Shown here one piece after another: positions 12,152 through 21,607 of a stretch of 32,163 bases of DNA. This DNA is from Purshia tridentata (Eukaryota; Streptophyta; Magnoliopsida; Rosales; Rosaceae). Each line of letters opens with the position of its first letter. Position 1 is the first letter of the stretch. Under the pieces are notes generated by a model, which searched no databases, was not told where the DNA came from, and saw nothing but the letters and a program-made list of their open reading frames with translations. Where the stretch lies: NCBI GenBank assembly GCA_003254885.1, contig QANT01004651.1, positions 1 to 32,163 on the forward strand, written 5' to 3'. A program made the position numbers and the translations under genes.

Positions 12152-13334
12152 GTAACTGAAGCTGCAGAAAGCTCAAAAGTGATGCTCAAAAGAAGAAGGT
12201 TAAGAGGACATACACATGCAACCACAAACGCACTTTGTGTTTGGCTGACATCTTAAGATAGCTTTCATGGAAAATGGGCAGCAGCAACCTAATCTAGCCG
12301 CATGAGGTGGGATCCTATGTAAGAAAGCGTATTAGTTTGTCCTTTACTGCACTCAGTAGTGCCACTCTCCCTGGTATATGGTATAGACTCACAATAATAT
12401 AGGAAAACAAAGTATGCAAACAGATGCAATACAACTTGTTTTTCAACCATTATCACAGAATGCGTCCAAAGGCTCTTTTTATTCATTCAATCCCAGGTTT
12501 AGATACAGTCAAAACTATTTTTATCAAAAGCTCGGGAATAATCAACATGATATTTGATTTTAAGAATCACTCAATTGCCTACTAATTAATATCCCCTTCA
12601 TGTCAAACAAACACAAAAAAGGATGAAAATAAAATAGTGCAATTTCTGAAAATTTCCTAATATCAACTTAATAACGAACTTGAATAAGCTATATGGAAAA
12701 TGTAGAGTTTGATAGATAAGCGTGTTTATCAGTTATAATTTGCCCATATCAGACAACTTATCTGTTCAGAATCTGAAAGGACCCCGTTCCAAGGTTTGAT
12801 GCATAAAGTAAATATAATAAAATTTATCTCCAAATTCAAGTGTATGATGGCAGATCACTTAAATAATTTTAAGCAAGTCAGTGACTATAGTATAAGCATA
12901 AGCCCTTATGACATGCTTTCAATGTCTACACTTATTTTAAGTGACCGCGAGAGGTACTAACAGGACAATTTAACTTGTACTTCCTCTCGTACATGTGAGG
13001 GATGGTGCTGAGGTTACAAATTAGGTCACATAGTCTAACAATAAGTCAATAACACAAGTATTGATCAACTGCTAGACATAAAAGCCGAAAGCATATTCAA
13101 GTAGAGGCAAAAATAGAAAGTTGATCATATATATCTTCAACTTATACATTATTCATCAAAGTTAATTATACAGCTTCTACTACCGAATGTAACTACTATA
13201 TGACAAGACATCCCCGTCCATGGAAAACTTACAGTATATATGCATGGGCAATTCTGCAGGAGAACTAAGTGCCAAGAAAGTACAGATGAAAAAAAGAAAA
13301 AAAAAAAAAGGTTGCCCACTCTTACAGTCTTAAC

Positions 13335-16193
13335 TCATGAACGAGAAAAGGGACGGCTGTCCGGGTCATATAATCCAGCAATAAATGCTATGAGAACCCA
13401 AAACATAAGGATGCCAACTATGGCAGTTCTCAGCACCTGATCACAGTTATGGTTCAGGTCAACCTCAGTCTCATAAGTTGGATGGGGTGAGAGTGGATTC
13501 CCATCCTCAGACACATTCGCTCTCAGCTCTGTCTTGATAGTTTCATTTGTGTGAGGCTGCCGCATATTTGTGACACTAATATCTGAACATATTTTGCACG
13601 CACATTTGCCACCAAGATATGATGGGAGTGTCTCAAGGTACTCAGAGAGAATCTTCTGGTACATCTCCCCTTCAATTCGCAACTTCTCTCGGGTGAAAGG
13701 TTTCAAAACCTGACAAGAAACCACAGATACACCTTTGTTTATAAATTCATTGTAGATGCAAGGATGCGCTAAACTTTTAACTACATACAAATATCTAAAT
13801 CCAAAATCATAACCTGAACTTCATGCAAGACAAGTGTAAAGCAAAGTAATATGCTAACCTGAATAAAAGTTTGGGCGATAACACGAAGCATTGGAGGAAG
13901 CCGTATAACAAACAGACAGCCAAGACGGTTAGGGAAGTGATCTTGCAAAAGGGAAGAACACGTTCTCAGAATTTGCATGGGAATTCTCAATGGAGATAGA
14001 CCTTCGCAATCAACTACAACTGTAATTTGGTTGGAGTCAACAAAACGAAAGACTCCATGCTCTACTTGAGAAACTGCAGTTAGAACCATTGATTGCTGTC
14101 AGAACATCTCAAGTAAGAGAGGTGCAATGAGTAAAATAATATACATGAACAGAACCATATATTCTCCAAGAGTGAAAAGGAGGTAAACAACTCAAGACTT
14201 AAATTTCAATTGAACCATATCAAAAGTAAGACAATTGACTTCCTTGCAAACTTGAGGAAACCAAATGTAGTCAATCAAGCATGACCACAGCAATAGCATA
14301 TTATATATTAGAGTCAGCCAATGTAAACAATGAAAGTTTTTGCAAAAATCAAGCCTTACATTTGATTACTTGAATTCACAGACCCTTTAACGCTAATCTC
14401 ATGATTTACCAAGGCAGGAATTTCACAGGTGTTGCTGAATGTAAACCGATATTTATTTATGTATATCAGTTGATAAGGCTTATATTAAACTTGAACAAAG
14501 AGAGTCAAAAACAGATTGTTTTCTTCTGAAATCACTGAAGAAAGAGCTAATTAAGAGATTGAACTGAATAGATCCATGTTACAGCAATGGGAACCGCTCC
14601 GGGGACTGTTATAGTCAATACCCAAAAGAATTTATACAGGGACAAAAGAACATACTGATTGCTTGAGCAAAGCGAGGTTTATCAGAAGATGGCAAGCTGG
14701 TACAAGCTAGCCCAAGCCGTACTATGAGACAAGGTCGGTGTTTCACATCAAATCCATGCCAGAAAACCATATTTGACCACATCTCAAGCTCCTGTATTGA
14801 AAGAATTCCATAAGTCTGCCTCCAACTGATTGTCTTCTTTATTGATGATAGCAAGCAAGAGAAGTCTCTGTTTGCAGCAGTGTAAAACCTGCGAAGTTCC
14901 TCTTCATCAATTCTGCATAAACATTAGCATGTCATGGTCCGCTGCAACAAGAAGCAAAGAACTTCATATATATTACGTTAGCAGAAAAACAGTAGGTGAA
15001 GCCTCAGAACAGTACAAGAAGGGTAAGCCTTGAGAGAATATAAGCAAAGCGCATTCAAAAGAGAAAGAAGATAATAGTTGCAAGTACAATATATCATACT
15101 CATTTGTATTAGAATATTAACAGATGTTACACGCATGGCTTAAAATTTTGCATGGAAATCATCAAATCACCTCTCAGGCAAGCTAATCCCTTGTTTTTCC
15201 AGCTCTTTATGGAGTTGTGTCAACCATATTTCAGATTCTACATTTTGAGGAAATTGATCAGAAACCCTGCACATTACATAAAAGCTGTAAGAATAGGTCC
15301 TAAAGACAACTCATGAGAGAAACAAACTCTTGGGGGAAAGGAAAAAAAAAAAATCATCTAATGAATCATTGAGGTGTCAGATAATGCATCAAATGCCAAC
15401 ATTGAAACTCTCATTCCTCCAATTACCTTGTATCCAAAGTAGACTGTCCAGAGGATATGTCTGAGTGAACTTCTGAACATGCATCAGAATTGTTGATAGC
15501 ATCAGAATTGTTGATAGCATCAGAATTGTTGATACCATCAGAATTGTTGATACCATCAGAGGTTTTAGCATTGAACTCTGTTTCTTCAGAGAAAGCCGTT
15601 GCAATAGAGAGGAGTAGTAATGGCTTTGAAACCGTCTGGAAGCATGCAACTATTTTGGCCATCAAATGTCCCACATAATGATACATGTAAAAAATTTGGG
15701 AATAAAAAAGTTTCATCCAAATACCCAAAAAGCAAGAAGATCAATAAGTAATGTAAATCCTATAAGACCTATAAGTATGTACATACATATTCTGTCAACT
15801 ATTAATAAAATGGGGTTAAAATAGGATTGTAATGGAGAAAAGAAAATTGAAGAAACAGAATAAACAAACCTGCATGCCTTGAACGAAAACTTTGAAGGGA
15901 GCAAATCTTTGAAACCACTTGAATGGTGGATAGCAAAGGAACTGCAAAGCCTGGAAACCACGCCATACCCACGGACACTTGGCCCTTGAGAACCTCCGCA
16001 GTGCCTCCAATGCAGCCACTTTAAGTACAAACAGTCCAGCCTCCCCCACCGTACCACTTCCAATTCTAAGCGAAGCTATCTCGCGCAAAGAGGCCTTAGG
16101 CCGAGAAGCAATTAAAGACTTTCGTGACCGCCTTTTTCCGGTTATAGCAACAACATTGGCCTCTGGAGAGATTCTATCCGAATAGTCTCCCAT
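13335..16193 (-). CDS. SEC14-like CRAL-TRIO lipid-transfer protein with C-terminal membrane anchor
   Basis: Six coding exons, 15870-16193, 15427-15635, 15171-15266, 14656-14912, 13859-14073 and 13335-13709, join in frame to 491 residues. The lipid-binding CRAL-TRIO part spans about residues 245-390. It includes KHRPCLIVRLGLA, SQVEHGVFRFVD, ITVVVDCEGLSPLR, HFPNRLGCLFVIRLPP, and KLRIEGE...LPSYLGG. Exon 4 joins exon 5 as FAQAI-ISQVEHGV, which fixes the acceptor at 14073. The N-terminal 108 residues are basic and have no clear domain. A hydrophobic segment near 460-481 (AIVGILMFWVLIAFIAGLY) followed by ten residues suggests a tail anchor. The family moves or presents phosphoinositides and other lipids between membranes. 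The closest known gene is probably Arabidopsis At3g46450 (from memory). The ATG at 16193 has good context (TCAATGG). The acceptor of exon 2 is the least certain boundary. Confidence 0.88.
15481..15552. repeat. 18-bp in-frame coding tandem repeat (four units)
   Basis: Four units of G/C-CATCAGAATTGTTGATA start at 15481, 15499, 15517 and 15535; a partial fifth follows. On the minus strand they encode repeated SDGINN / SDAINN hexapeptides in a low-complexity linker of the SEC14-like protein. Because the unit is a multiple of three, copy-number change keeps the reading frame. Confidence 0.95.
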
Positions 16194-16992
16194 TGAGAAG
16201 TAGTCCAAGTCAAAGACAAGAATTTCACAGAGCAGATCTTGAGAAGGTAAGGCTGTAGCTGCTCAGGTTTCGAAACAAGCAATTCAGTATTTTCTCTAGC
16301 TTTCTTTCATTTTCTTTCCTGTCAAACACTCTTATCAGTGTATGAATTTCTCAAAAAGGCTAATCTAATCTAATTTCAATTTCCACCTACTATATTTCCT
16401 CATACTCAATCGGTTTGCAGGATTACCAATAATCCACATAAAATGAAAACAAAAAACATAAAAAATTAAAGCTCGAATCGAACAAGGAATTGTCACCTCG
16501 AAAGCTTGTGCAGCTTGTGGTCGATCCCGATCTCAGAGAGAGAAGAATTGGAGCGTTGGGTGAGGAAGCGATCAAACGCTAGCCTATTTGTATGAAACTT
16601 TTTCAATTAATGAGTGTGACCATTTTGGTTATGATTTAAATTTTGGTGAGTTCCATCAATGAGGGAGGGGCAGATGGAGGCCCAGCACGTGGCTTTCAGC
16701 CGCTGTTTGACACGCGTGCGGTGCCGTTGGTTTAAACTGTAGGACAAATTTGGCGGTCAAAGTGACTAAAAGAGCGTAATTAATTGGCATGGAGAAGGAC
16801 TAGGAAATATAGGAGGGAGTTAGTGAAGGAATCACCGAATCACGAACCTCACGGTGGGCTTTCTTGTGGCTACTCCACCAATCCACTCTAGCTGCGGTAC
16901 TAATTCTATCAACCCTTCATTAAAAGAGAAAAATTTATGGAGTCTCAATGTCGAGTCCCTAACCCTAATCTCATGAGCTCTTAAGTCATTCA
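16194..16992. other. 5' leader and promoter of the SEC14-like gene
   Basis: No gene is seen. On the minus strand a non-coding first exon around 16496-16560 could splice from a donor at TTCGAG/GTGACA (about 16495) to an acceptor after GAGCAG near 16262, giving a leader intron of about 230 bp. This is inferred from splice consensus only. The remainder up to the transposon at 16993 is ordinary AT-rich promoter sequence. Confidence 0.4.
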
Positions 16993-18338
16993 GGCTCCAT
17001 TTGTTTGGCCGTAATGCTATAATTGGAATAGGAGTTATATTTCATTCCATGACTATCTAGTAATGTAATGAGTTTTAACTTTCCATTGCAACGTTTGGAC
17101 CAATTTAGTAATTAAAAATATGGAATGATTTGTAATGGAGTATAGAATAGCATTTTTTCAATTTTATCCTTTTTTTTAATTATCAAATTTGAATGTAAAA
17201 TTATTTTTTAATATGAACAATTATATTTTTTTTAAAAACATCAATTCTAAGTAGATAATGTTTGCTTTCAACGAATACTTTATAGCTTGTACTTCCAGTT
17301 GACTCATGTTTCTCTTTCAGCATGACAAAGGAAAATAAGTGGGAAATCATGGCATGTGATTCATGTGTTTTGGTTTTGATTATTTGATTCTTTAGAAATC
17401 CCTCTTTATCTCCTCTTGTGTTGATGATGAACCCAGAAGTTCCTCTTCTTCTTTTTTTTCCTTAAATATTTTTAAGTATATAATGCAAATGAAATACAAA
17501 GATAACTCAATTGGCTATTGCCAAAAGTAAAATGATCTTGTGATCCACCTCTGAATTGTTTCGAATACATAAATCGACATTAATGGGTTTTCTCCAGATC
17601 TAGGTTTTCTCCAAATTCCAGTAAAATCTGCTAAATTATTTGAACAGTGAAAAGCAGAATCCTCTTTAGCAACCAAGGGATCAATAGAAAGGAATATGTT
17701 ACCCGACTCCAAATTTGATAAGAGCAATATGTTTCATGATGTTGAAGTTTTTTTTTTCTTTTCAATCTGGGTTACAGCTATGGTGAGGCAGAGAGAATTG
17801 AAGGCTAATTTTATTTTTAACTTCAATCTAGATCTATATCTTTAAGCAATCTGGGTTTATATGTTAAATGAATTGGAAATTTTTTTTTTCAATTGGGAAG
17901 TTTGTTCAATATGCTAATCGGGAGGAGGGAAAGAAAGTTGATGTGATGTTTATGGTAGATATGCTATGGCATATCAATTGGGAAGTTTGTTCAATATGCT
18001 AATCGGGAGGAGGGAAAGAAAATTGATGTGATGTTTATGGTAGATATGCTATGGCATAGAGATGGGGACGAAGGATGTGAGATGTTAATCTTTCAATTTT
18101 TAAAAGTTAAATAATAAAAGAATGTTTGTTGTAATTTTACATTCCATAGATAGGTGTAATAGAAATACCATCCCCTACTTGGTATTTCTATTCCACCAAT
18201 TTGATGGAATTGATTACAGTCAATTATGGTCAAATTCCTAGTCTTATTTACATTACATGCGTGCCAAACATCTTGTTTTGATGAAATGGAAAATTAATTC
18301 CCATTCCTACTCTTGTTTACGGCCAAACAAACAGGACC
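16993..18338. mobile_element. PIF/Harbinger-like non-autonomous DNA transposon
   Basis: The left end GGCTCCATTTGTTTGGCCGTAA (16993) and the reverse complement of the right end, GGTCCTGTTTGTTTGGCCGTAA (ending 18338), match at 18 of 22 positions. Similarity continues inward (GGAATAGGAGTTA against GGAATGGGAATTA). The element is flanked by TCA at 16990-16992 and 18339-18341. A GG-start terminus with GTTTGTTTGG and a 3-bp duplication resembles PIF/Harbinger (Tourist-like) elements, although those normally duplicate TTA or TAA. No transposase is present in the 1346 bp, so it depends on an outside enzyme if mobile. It contains an 85-bp tandem duplication and a 13-bp-stem hairpin at 18158-18192. Confidence 0.72.
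17889..18058. repeat. 85-bp tandem duplication inside the Harbinger-like element
   Basis: Copies at 17889-17973 and 17974-18058 begin TCAATTGGGAAGTTTGTTC. I see a single difference (AAAGTTG against AAAATTG). Near identity implies that the duplication is recent. Confidence 0.95.
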
Positions 18339-18624
18339 TCAGTGTAAACATAATTACGAGAATAGATGTTTAACTACTTTTACTATTAACTGAAAAATAA
18401 TAGATAAGACTTAGAAGTAGGCATTTAACTGATTAAACCAATCTAATCAAGATGTTCAAGGTAGTTGGATAACTTTGATTTGGTTTTTACAAATAAAAAT
18501 GCTTCTTTTCTCTCCATCTTCTTTAATTTCTTCGTATTCTTCTCTCATTCATCTTCATCTCTCAATTTCTTTTTATTTGGTTATTTGTCCTCCCTTTAAT
18601 TTGGTTTGGTTCAATTTAGGATAT

Positions 18625-18825
18625 CAATAATGCTATTCTTACTATATTTTTATATTATATTTGTTGTACTATCTTACATGTCATTATTATACTGGGAGGG
18701 TATTTTCTTATTTTTAAGGTTTTTATTTTTATTTTTTTAGTGTTCAATGTATGAATGTCATGTAGATTACCACATAAGATGATATAAAATTATGGTATAA
18801 AAATATGGTAAGTGTAGCATTGTTA
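18625..18825. mobile_element. MULE-type MITE, copy 1
   Basis: The element begins CAATAATGCTATTCTTACTA and ends with the inverted form (GGTAAGTGTAGCATTGTTA). The inverted ends extend about 30 bp through ATATTTTTATA. It is flanked by the 9-bp direct repeat TTAGGATAT at 18616-18624 and 18826-18834. A 9-bp target duplication is the hallmark of Mutator-like elements. It has no coding capacity and lies 307 bp before the start of the VOC gene. A diverged second copy is at 25721. Confidence 0.82.
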
Positions 18826-18968
18826 TTAGGATATAGTTTGGTTGCTTTTGGTTCGGGAAAAATTCAAAGTTTTCAAGCCAATTAAATTAGTTTGTTTGGT
18901 TTGGGTCTCAAACTCGAACCGGCGTTTACGCGAACCACCCAAATTCTTAGTCGTCGTCACCACATTAC

Positions 18969-19050
18969 CACGTGACAGCATAGTGTCACTCACAACATGC
19001 ACAAACTCCACGTGTCCCTTTAATCGCTCTTCACAACTCGCCACGTACGT
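18969..19050 (+). promoter_or_regulatory. ABRE/G-box cluster upstream of the VOC gene
   Basis: Three ACGT-core sites lie 163, 123 and 90 bp before the start codon: CCACGTGAC (CACGTG at 18969-18974), CCACGTGTC (19009-19014) and CCACGTACGT (19042-19050). Multiple ABREs in a proximal promoter usually give abscisic acid and dehydration response through bZIP (ABF/AREB) factors. That would fit the desiccation-induced family of the gene. A TATA-like AATAAAAG lies near 19089. Confidence 0.6.
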
Positions 19051-19131
19051 CTAAGCTTGGTCTGAAAGACTGAAACTGAAAGCGCCTGAATAAAAGCAGA
19101 AACGCATCAACCTCCATCAAACCAATAGGCA

Positions 19132-19751
19132 ATGACGTCGAATCTGAACCCAGCATTCGCTTACACGGTGGTCTACGTGAAGGACGTGGCCAAATCGGCA
19201 ACTTTCTATTCGAAGGCCTTCGGCTACACGATCCGTCGTTTAGACGAGTCCCACAGGTATTAATCTAATCTAATTATACTATTAATCAATCAATCCCAAG
19301 TGGTTAATTAGATGTTGATAAGGTGTTCGATTATGCTTGACTGATCTTGTGAATGGTAGATGGGGAGAGCTGGAGAGTGGGCAGACGACGATAGCCTTCA
19401 CGCCGCTGCACCAGCACGAGACCGATGATCTGACGGGTGCGGTTCAGACCCCTCACTCCGGCCGAGAGAGATCGCCGGTTGAGGTTTGCTTTGCGTACCC
19501 TGACGTCGACGTCGCCTACAAAGTAAATCCTAAATGAGCTCTTCTTGTTGTGACCGATTGATTTTTGTTTGTTTTTTATAAACTTAATTGGTTACTGGTC
19601 TGGTTTTGATGATCAGAGGGCGGTGGAGAACGGTGCGGTGGCGGTGAGTAAGCCGGAGCAGAAAGAATGGGGACAGAAGGTGGGGTACGTACGAGACATT
19701 GATGGAATTGTAGTGAGGATGGGAAGCTACGTCAAGCCACCCAAACATTAA
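19132..19751 (+). CDS. Single-domain VOC (glyoxalase-fold) protein, desiccation-induced type
   Basis: Three exons, 19132-19256, 19360-19522 and 19617-19751, join in frame to 140 residues. The protein opens MTSNLNPAFAYTVVYVKDV, then KSATFYSKAFGY, the first strand-helix unit of the vicinal oxygen chelate fold. The second half has VEVCFAYPDVD and the closing strand VGYVRDIDGIVVRMGSYVKP. Length and sequence match the small plant 1VOC proteins (Arabidopsis DSI-1VOC, At1g07645, from memory) related to glyoxalase I and bleomycin-resistance proteins. These are seed- or desiccation-associated, and their biochemical activity is poorly known. Glyoxalase activity should not be assumed. Three ABRE-like sites upstream support stress control. 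A good AATAAA follows 57 bp after the stop codon. Confidence 0.9.
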
Positions 19752-19807
19752 TTTAACAGATAGATATTTGCTTTTATAATATATATATATATAATGGTGG
19801 TGAATGA

Positions 19808-19813
19808 AATAAA
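19808..19813 (+). terminator. Poly(A) signal of the VOC gene
   Basis: A perfect AATAAA lies 57 bp beyond the TAA stop, in an AT-rich 3' UTR. Confidence 0.6.
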
Positions 19814-20208
19814 TGAATTTGTAAAAGTATTTCCGTGTGTGTTATTAATAAAATTAGATACATGAATGATGAATTTACTTCAAGATGTTCTTGTTTTTAG
19901 TCGTTTTAATGCGTTTTATGTAAAGTCTACCGCACTCGATCCGCTAATGGCAGGTGTTAAGAAATAGATGTAGAGGAAGTCGTAGGTTTTTCTTCTTTTT
20001 TTTCCCAATAAAAGTTGGACAACTGTAACTTCTTTTCCGTACTACTCTGTCCGAGTCCTATTACAACGCAACTTGGTCGACGGGAACAGTTAGGAGATTG
20101 GAGGGTAATAAAATACACGGGGAAATCGAAGAGCAAGCGAATATCTGTTGTTTCCTATTTGTTATAGTATCTGGTTTTTGTTGGTACAAACAAACAAATA
20201 TGTATGTA

Positions 20209-20217
20209 TTTATATAT
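20209..20217 (+). promoter_or_regulatory. TATA box of the HGSNAT-like gene
   Basis: TTTATATAT lies 100 bp before the ATG at 20309. Transcription would then begin near 20240. That makes the earlier in-frame ATG at 20204 part of the promoter rather than the start. The sequence between the VOC stop (19751) and here holds no gene. Confidence 0.5.
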
Positions 20218-20308
20218 GCAGAGACAAGGAGGAAGACATATGACATATAGATCTAGCAAAAAAGAAAAAGATAAGACATATCATTATCATATAGAAGAGA
20301 AACCAATA

Positions 20309-21607
20309 ATGGCGAAGAAGATGAACCTTGATGATGATGATGTTGATGTTGAGATGGCCATTAAGATCTCGAAATCAACACCCGCCTCTCCCACCTCTGC
20401 TTCAAAGCTAATCCACGGCCGACAGCAACAACGCCTTGTTTCGCTGGACGTCTTTCGCGGACTGACGGTTGTGCTGATGATACTAGTGGACAATGTTGGC
20501 GGACTCGTCCCTGCTATCAACCATTCACCTTGGAATGGTTTGACCCTCGCAGATTTGGTCATGCCATTTTTCCTCTTCATGGTGGGAGTTTCACTTTCAC
20601 TTGCATTCAAGAGATTGTCAAGCAAACCTGACGCAACTAAAAAAGCAATATTAAGAACCCTGAAGCTTCTAGCACTAGGCCTTTTTCTTCAAGGTGGCTA
20701 TTTCCATGGCATCAAGGACCTGACTTTCGGGGTCGATATTAAACAGATGAGATGGATGGGGATTCTGCAGAGAATCGCAATAGCATATTTAGTGGCGGCA
20801 TTGTGCGAGATTTGGCTAAAACGGAGAGATAATAATAATGATAATGTGAATACGAAATTCACTCTGTTTCAGAAATACCAATTTCAGTGGGTTGTGGGAT
20901 TGATAATCAGTGTGGTGTATATATCATTGTTGTACGGCTTGCATGTTCCTGATTGGGAGTACCGCATTGATGATACAAAAACATTTACAGTGAAATGTGG
21001 GGTACGGGGTGACACAGGACCGGCTTGTAATGTTGCTGGGATGATTGACCGGAAGATATTGGGTATTCAGCATTTGTATAAAAGACCAATCTATGCAAGA
21101 ACAAAGCAATGCAGTCTAAAGTCCCCAGATTATGGGCCATCACCTGTTGATGCTCCTACTTGGTGTCAAGCCCCTTTTGACCCTGAAGGGCTTCTGAGTT
21201 CGCTCATGGCTCTTGTCAGCTGCTTGCTTGGTTTACACTATGGACACATAATTCTCCATTTTAAGGATCACAGGGACATAATTCTGCACTGGAGTATTGT
21301 GTCCTTCACTCTTGTGGTTTTGGGGATTGGCTTAGACTTGTTTGGGATGCGTATAAACAAGCCTCTTTACACCTTGAGTTACATGTGTGTCACGGCTGCT
21401 ACTGCTGGCTTTCTGTTTGCTGCGCTTTACTTGATAGTGGATGTGAGCGGCTACAGGCGCCTAATGGTTGTGATGGAGTGGATGGGGAAGCATGCGTTGC
21501 TCATTTTTGTTCTTGTTGCCTCCAATCTCTTGCCAGTTTTCCTCCATGGATTCTACTGGGGGAAGCCTCAGAATAACATTCTTAGCTTAATTGGAATTGG
21601 AAAATGA
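20309..21607 (+). CDS. HGSNAT-like (DUF1624/YeiB-related) multi-pass membrane protein, intronless
   Basis: One uninterrupted reading frame of 432 residues. It carries the family opening RLVSLDVFRGLTVVLMILVDN (about 42-62) and NHSPWNGLTLADLVMPFFLF. His72 corresponds to the active-site histidine of human heparan-alpha-glucosaminide N-acetyltransferase. Further marks are RWMGILQRIAIAYL, the paired-cysteine lumenal loop (VKCGVRGDTGPACNVAG, then WCQAPFDPEG), and the end MGKHALLIFVL...GFYWGKPQNNILSLIG. About ten membrane segments are visible. Plant members are annotated by homology only; plants lack heparan sulfate, so the true acetyl acceptor is unknown. The chosen ATG has a strong context (AATAATGGCG) and lies downstream of a TATA box. 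An in-frame ATG at 20204 would add 35 low-complexity residues. Homologues I know of are multi-exonic, so the lack of introns is notable. The protein looks intact. Confidence 0.9.
   Translation: MAKKMNLDDDDVDVEMAIKISKSTPASPTSASKLIHGRQQQRLVSLDVFRGLTVVLMILVDNVGGLVPAINHSPWNGLTLADLVMPFFLFMVGVSLSLAFKRLSSKPDATKKAILRTLKLLALGLFLQGGYFHGIKDLTFGVDIKQMRWMGILQRIAIAYLVAALCEIWLKRRDNNNDNVNTKFTLFQKYQFQWVVGLIISVVYISLLYGLHVPDWEYRIDDTKTFTVKCGVRGDTGPACNVAGMIDRKILGIQHLYKRPIYARTKQCSLKSPDYGPSPVDAPTWCQAPFDPEGLLSSLMALVSCLLGLHYGHIILHFKDHRDIILHWSIVSFTLVVLGIGLDLFGMRINKPLYTLSYMCVTAATAGFLFAALYLIVDVSGYRRLMVVMEWMGKHALLIFVLVASNLLPVFLHGFYWGKPQNNILSLIGIGK

Larger units (their letters stand above)
10996..13334. other. Intergenic region upstream of the FUSC gene
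   Basis: Nothing recognisable as a gene on either strand. The part nearest 10996 should hold the FUSC-gene promoter and leader, with a G-box at 11153. A long TC microsatellite lies at 12097-12149. The rest is AT-rich. The end near 13334 should hold the 3' UTR of the SEC14 gene. Confidence 0.6.

Noticed and set aside
16194..16208. Five-residue upstream extension of the SEC14-like protein
   Set aside because: The codon at 16208 is TTG; the ATG at 16193 has good context.
17515..17727. 70-residue minus-strand frame
   Set aside because: Inside the Harbinger-like element, not similar to any transposase or known protein.
20204..20308. Upstream in-frame ATG of the HGSNAT-like gene
   Set aside because: It sits at the TATA box (20209) and would add only low-complexity residues; the ATG at 20309 has much better context.
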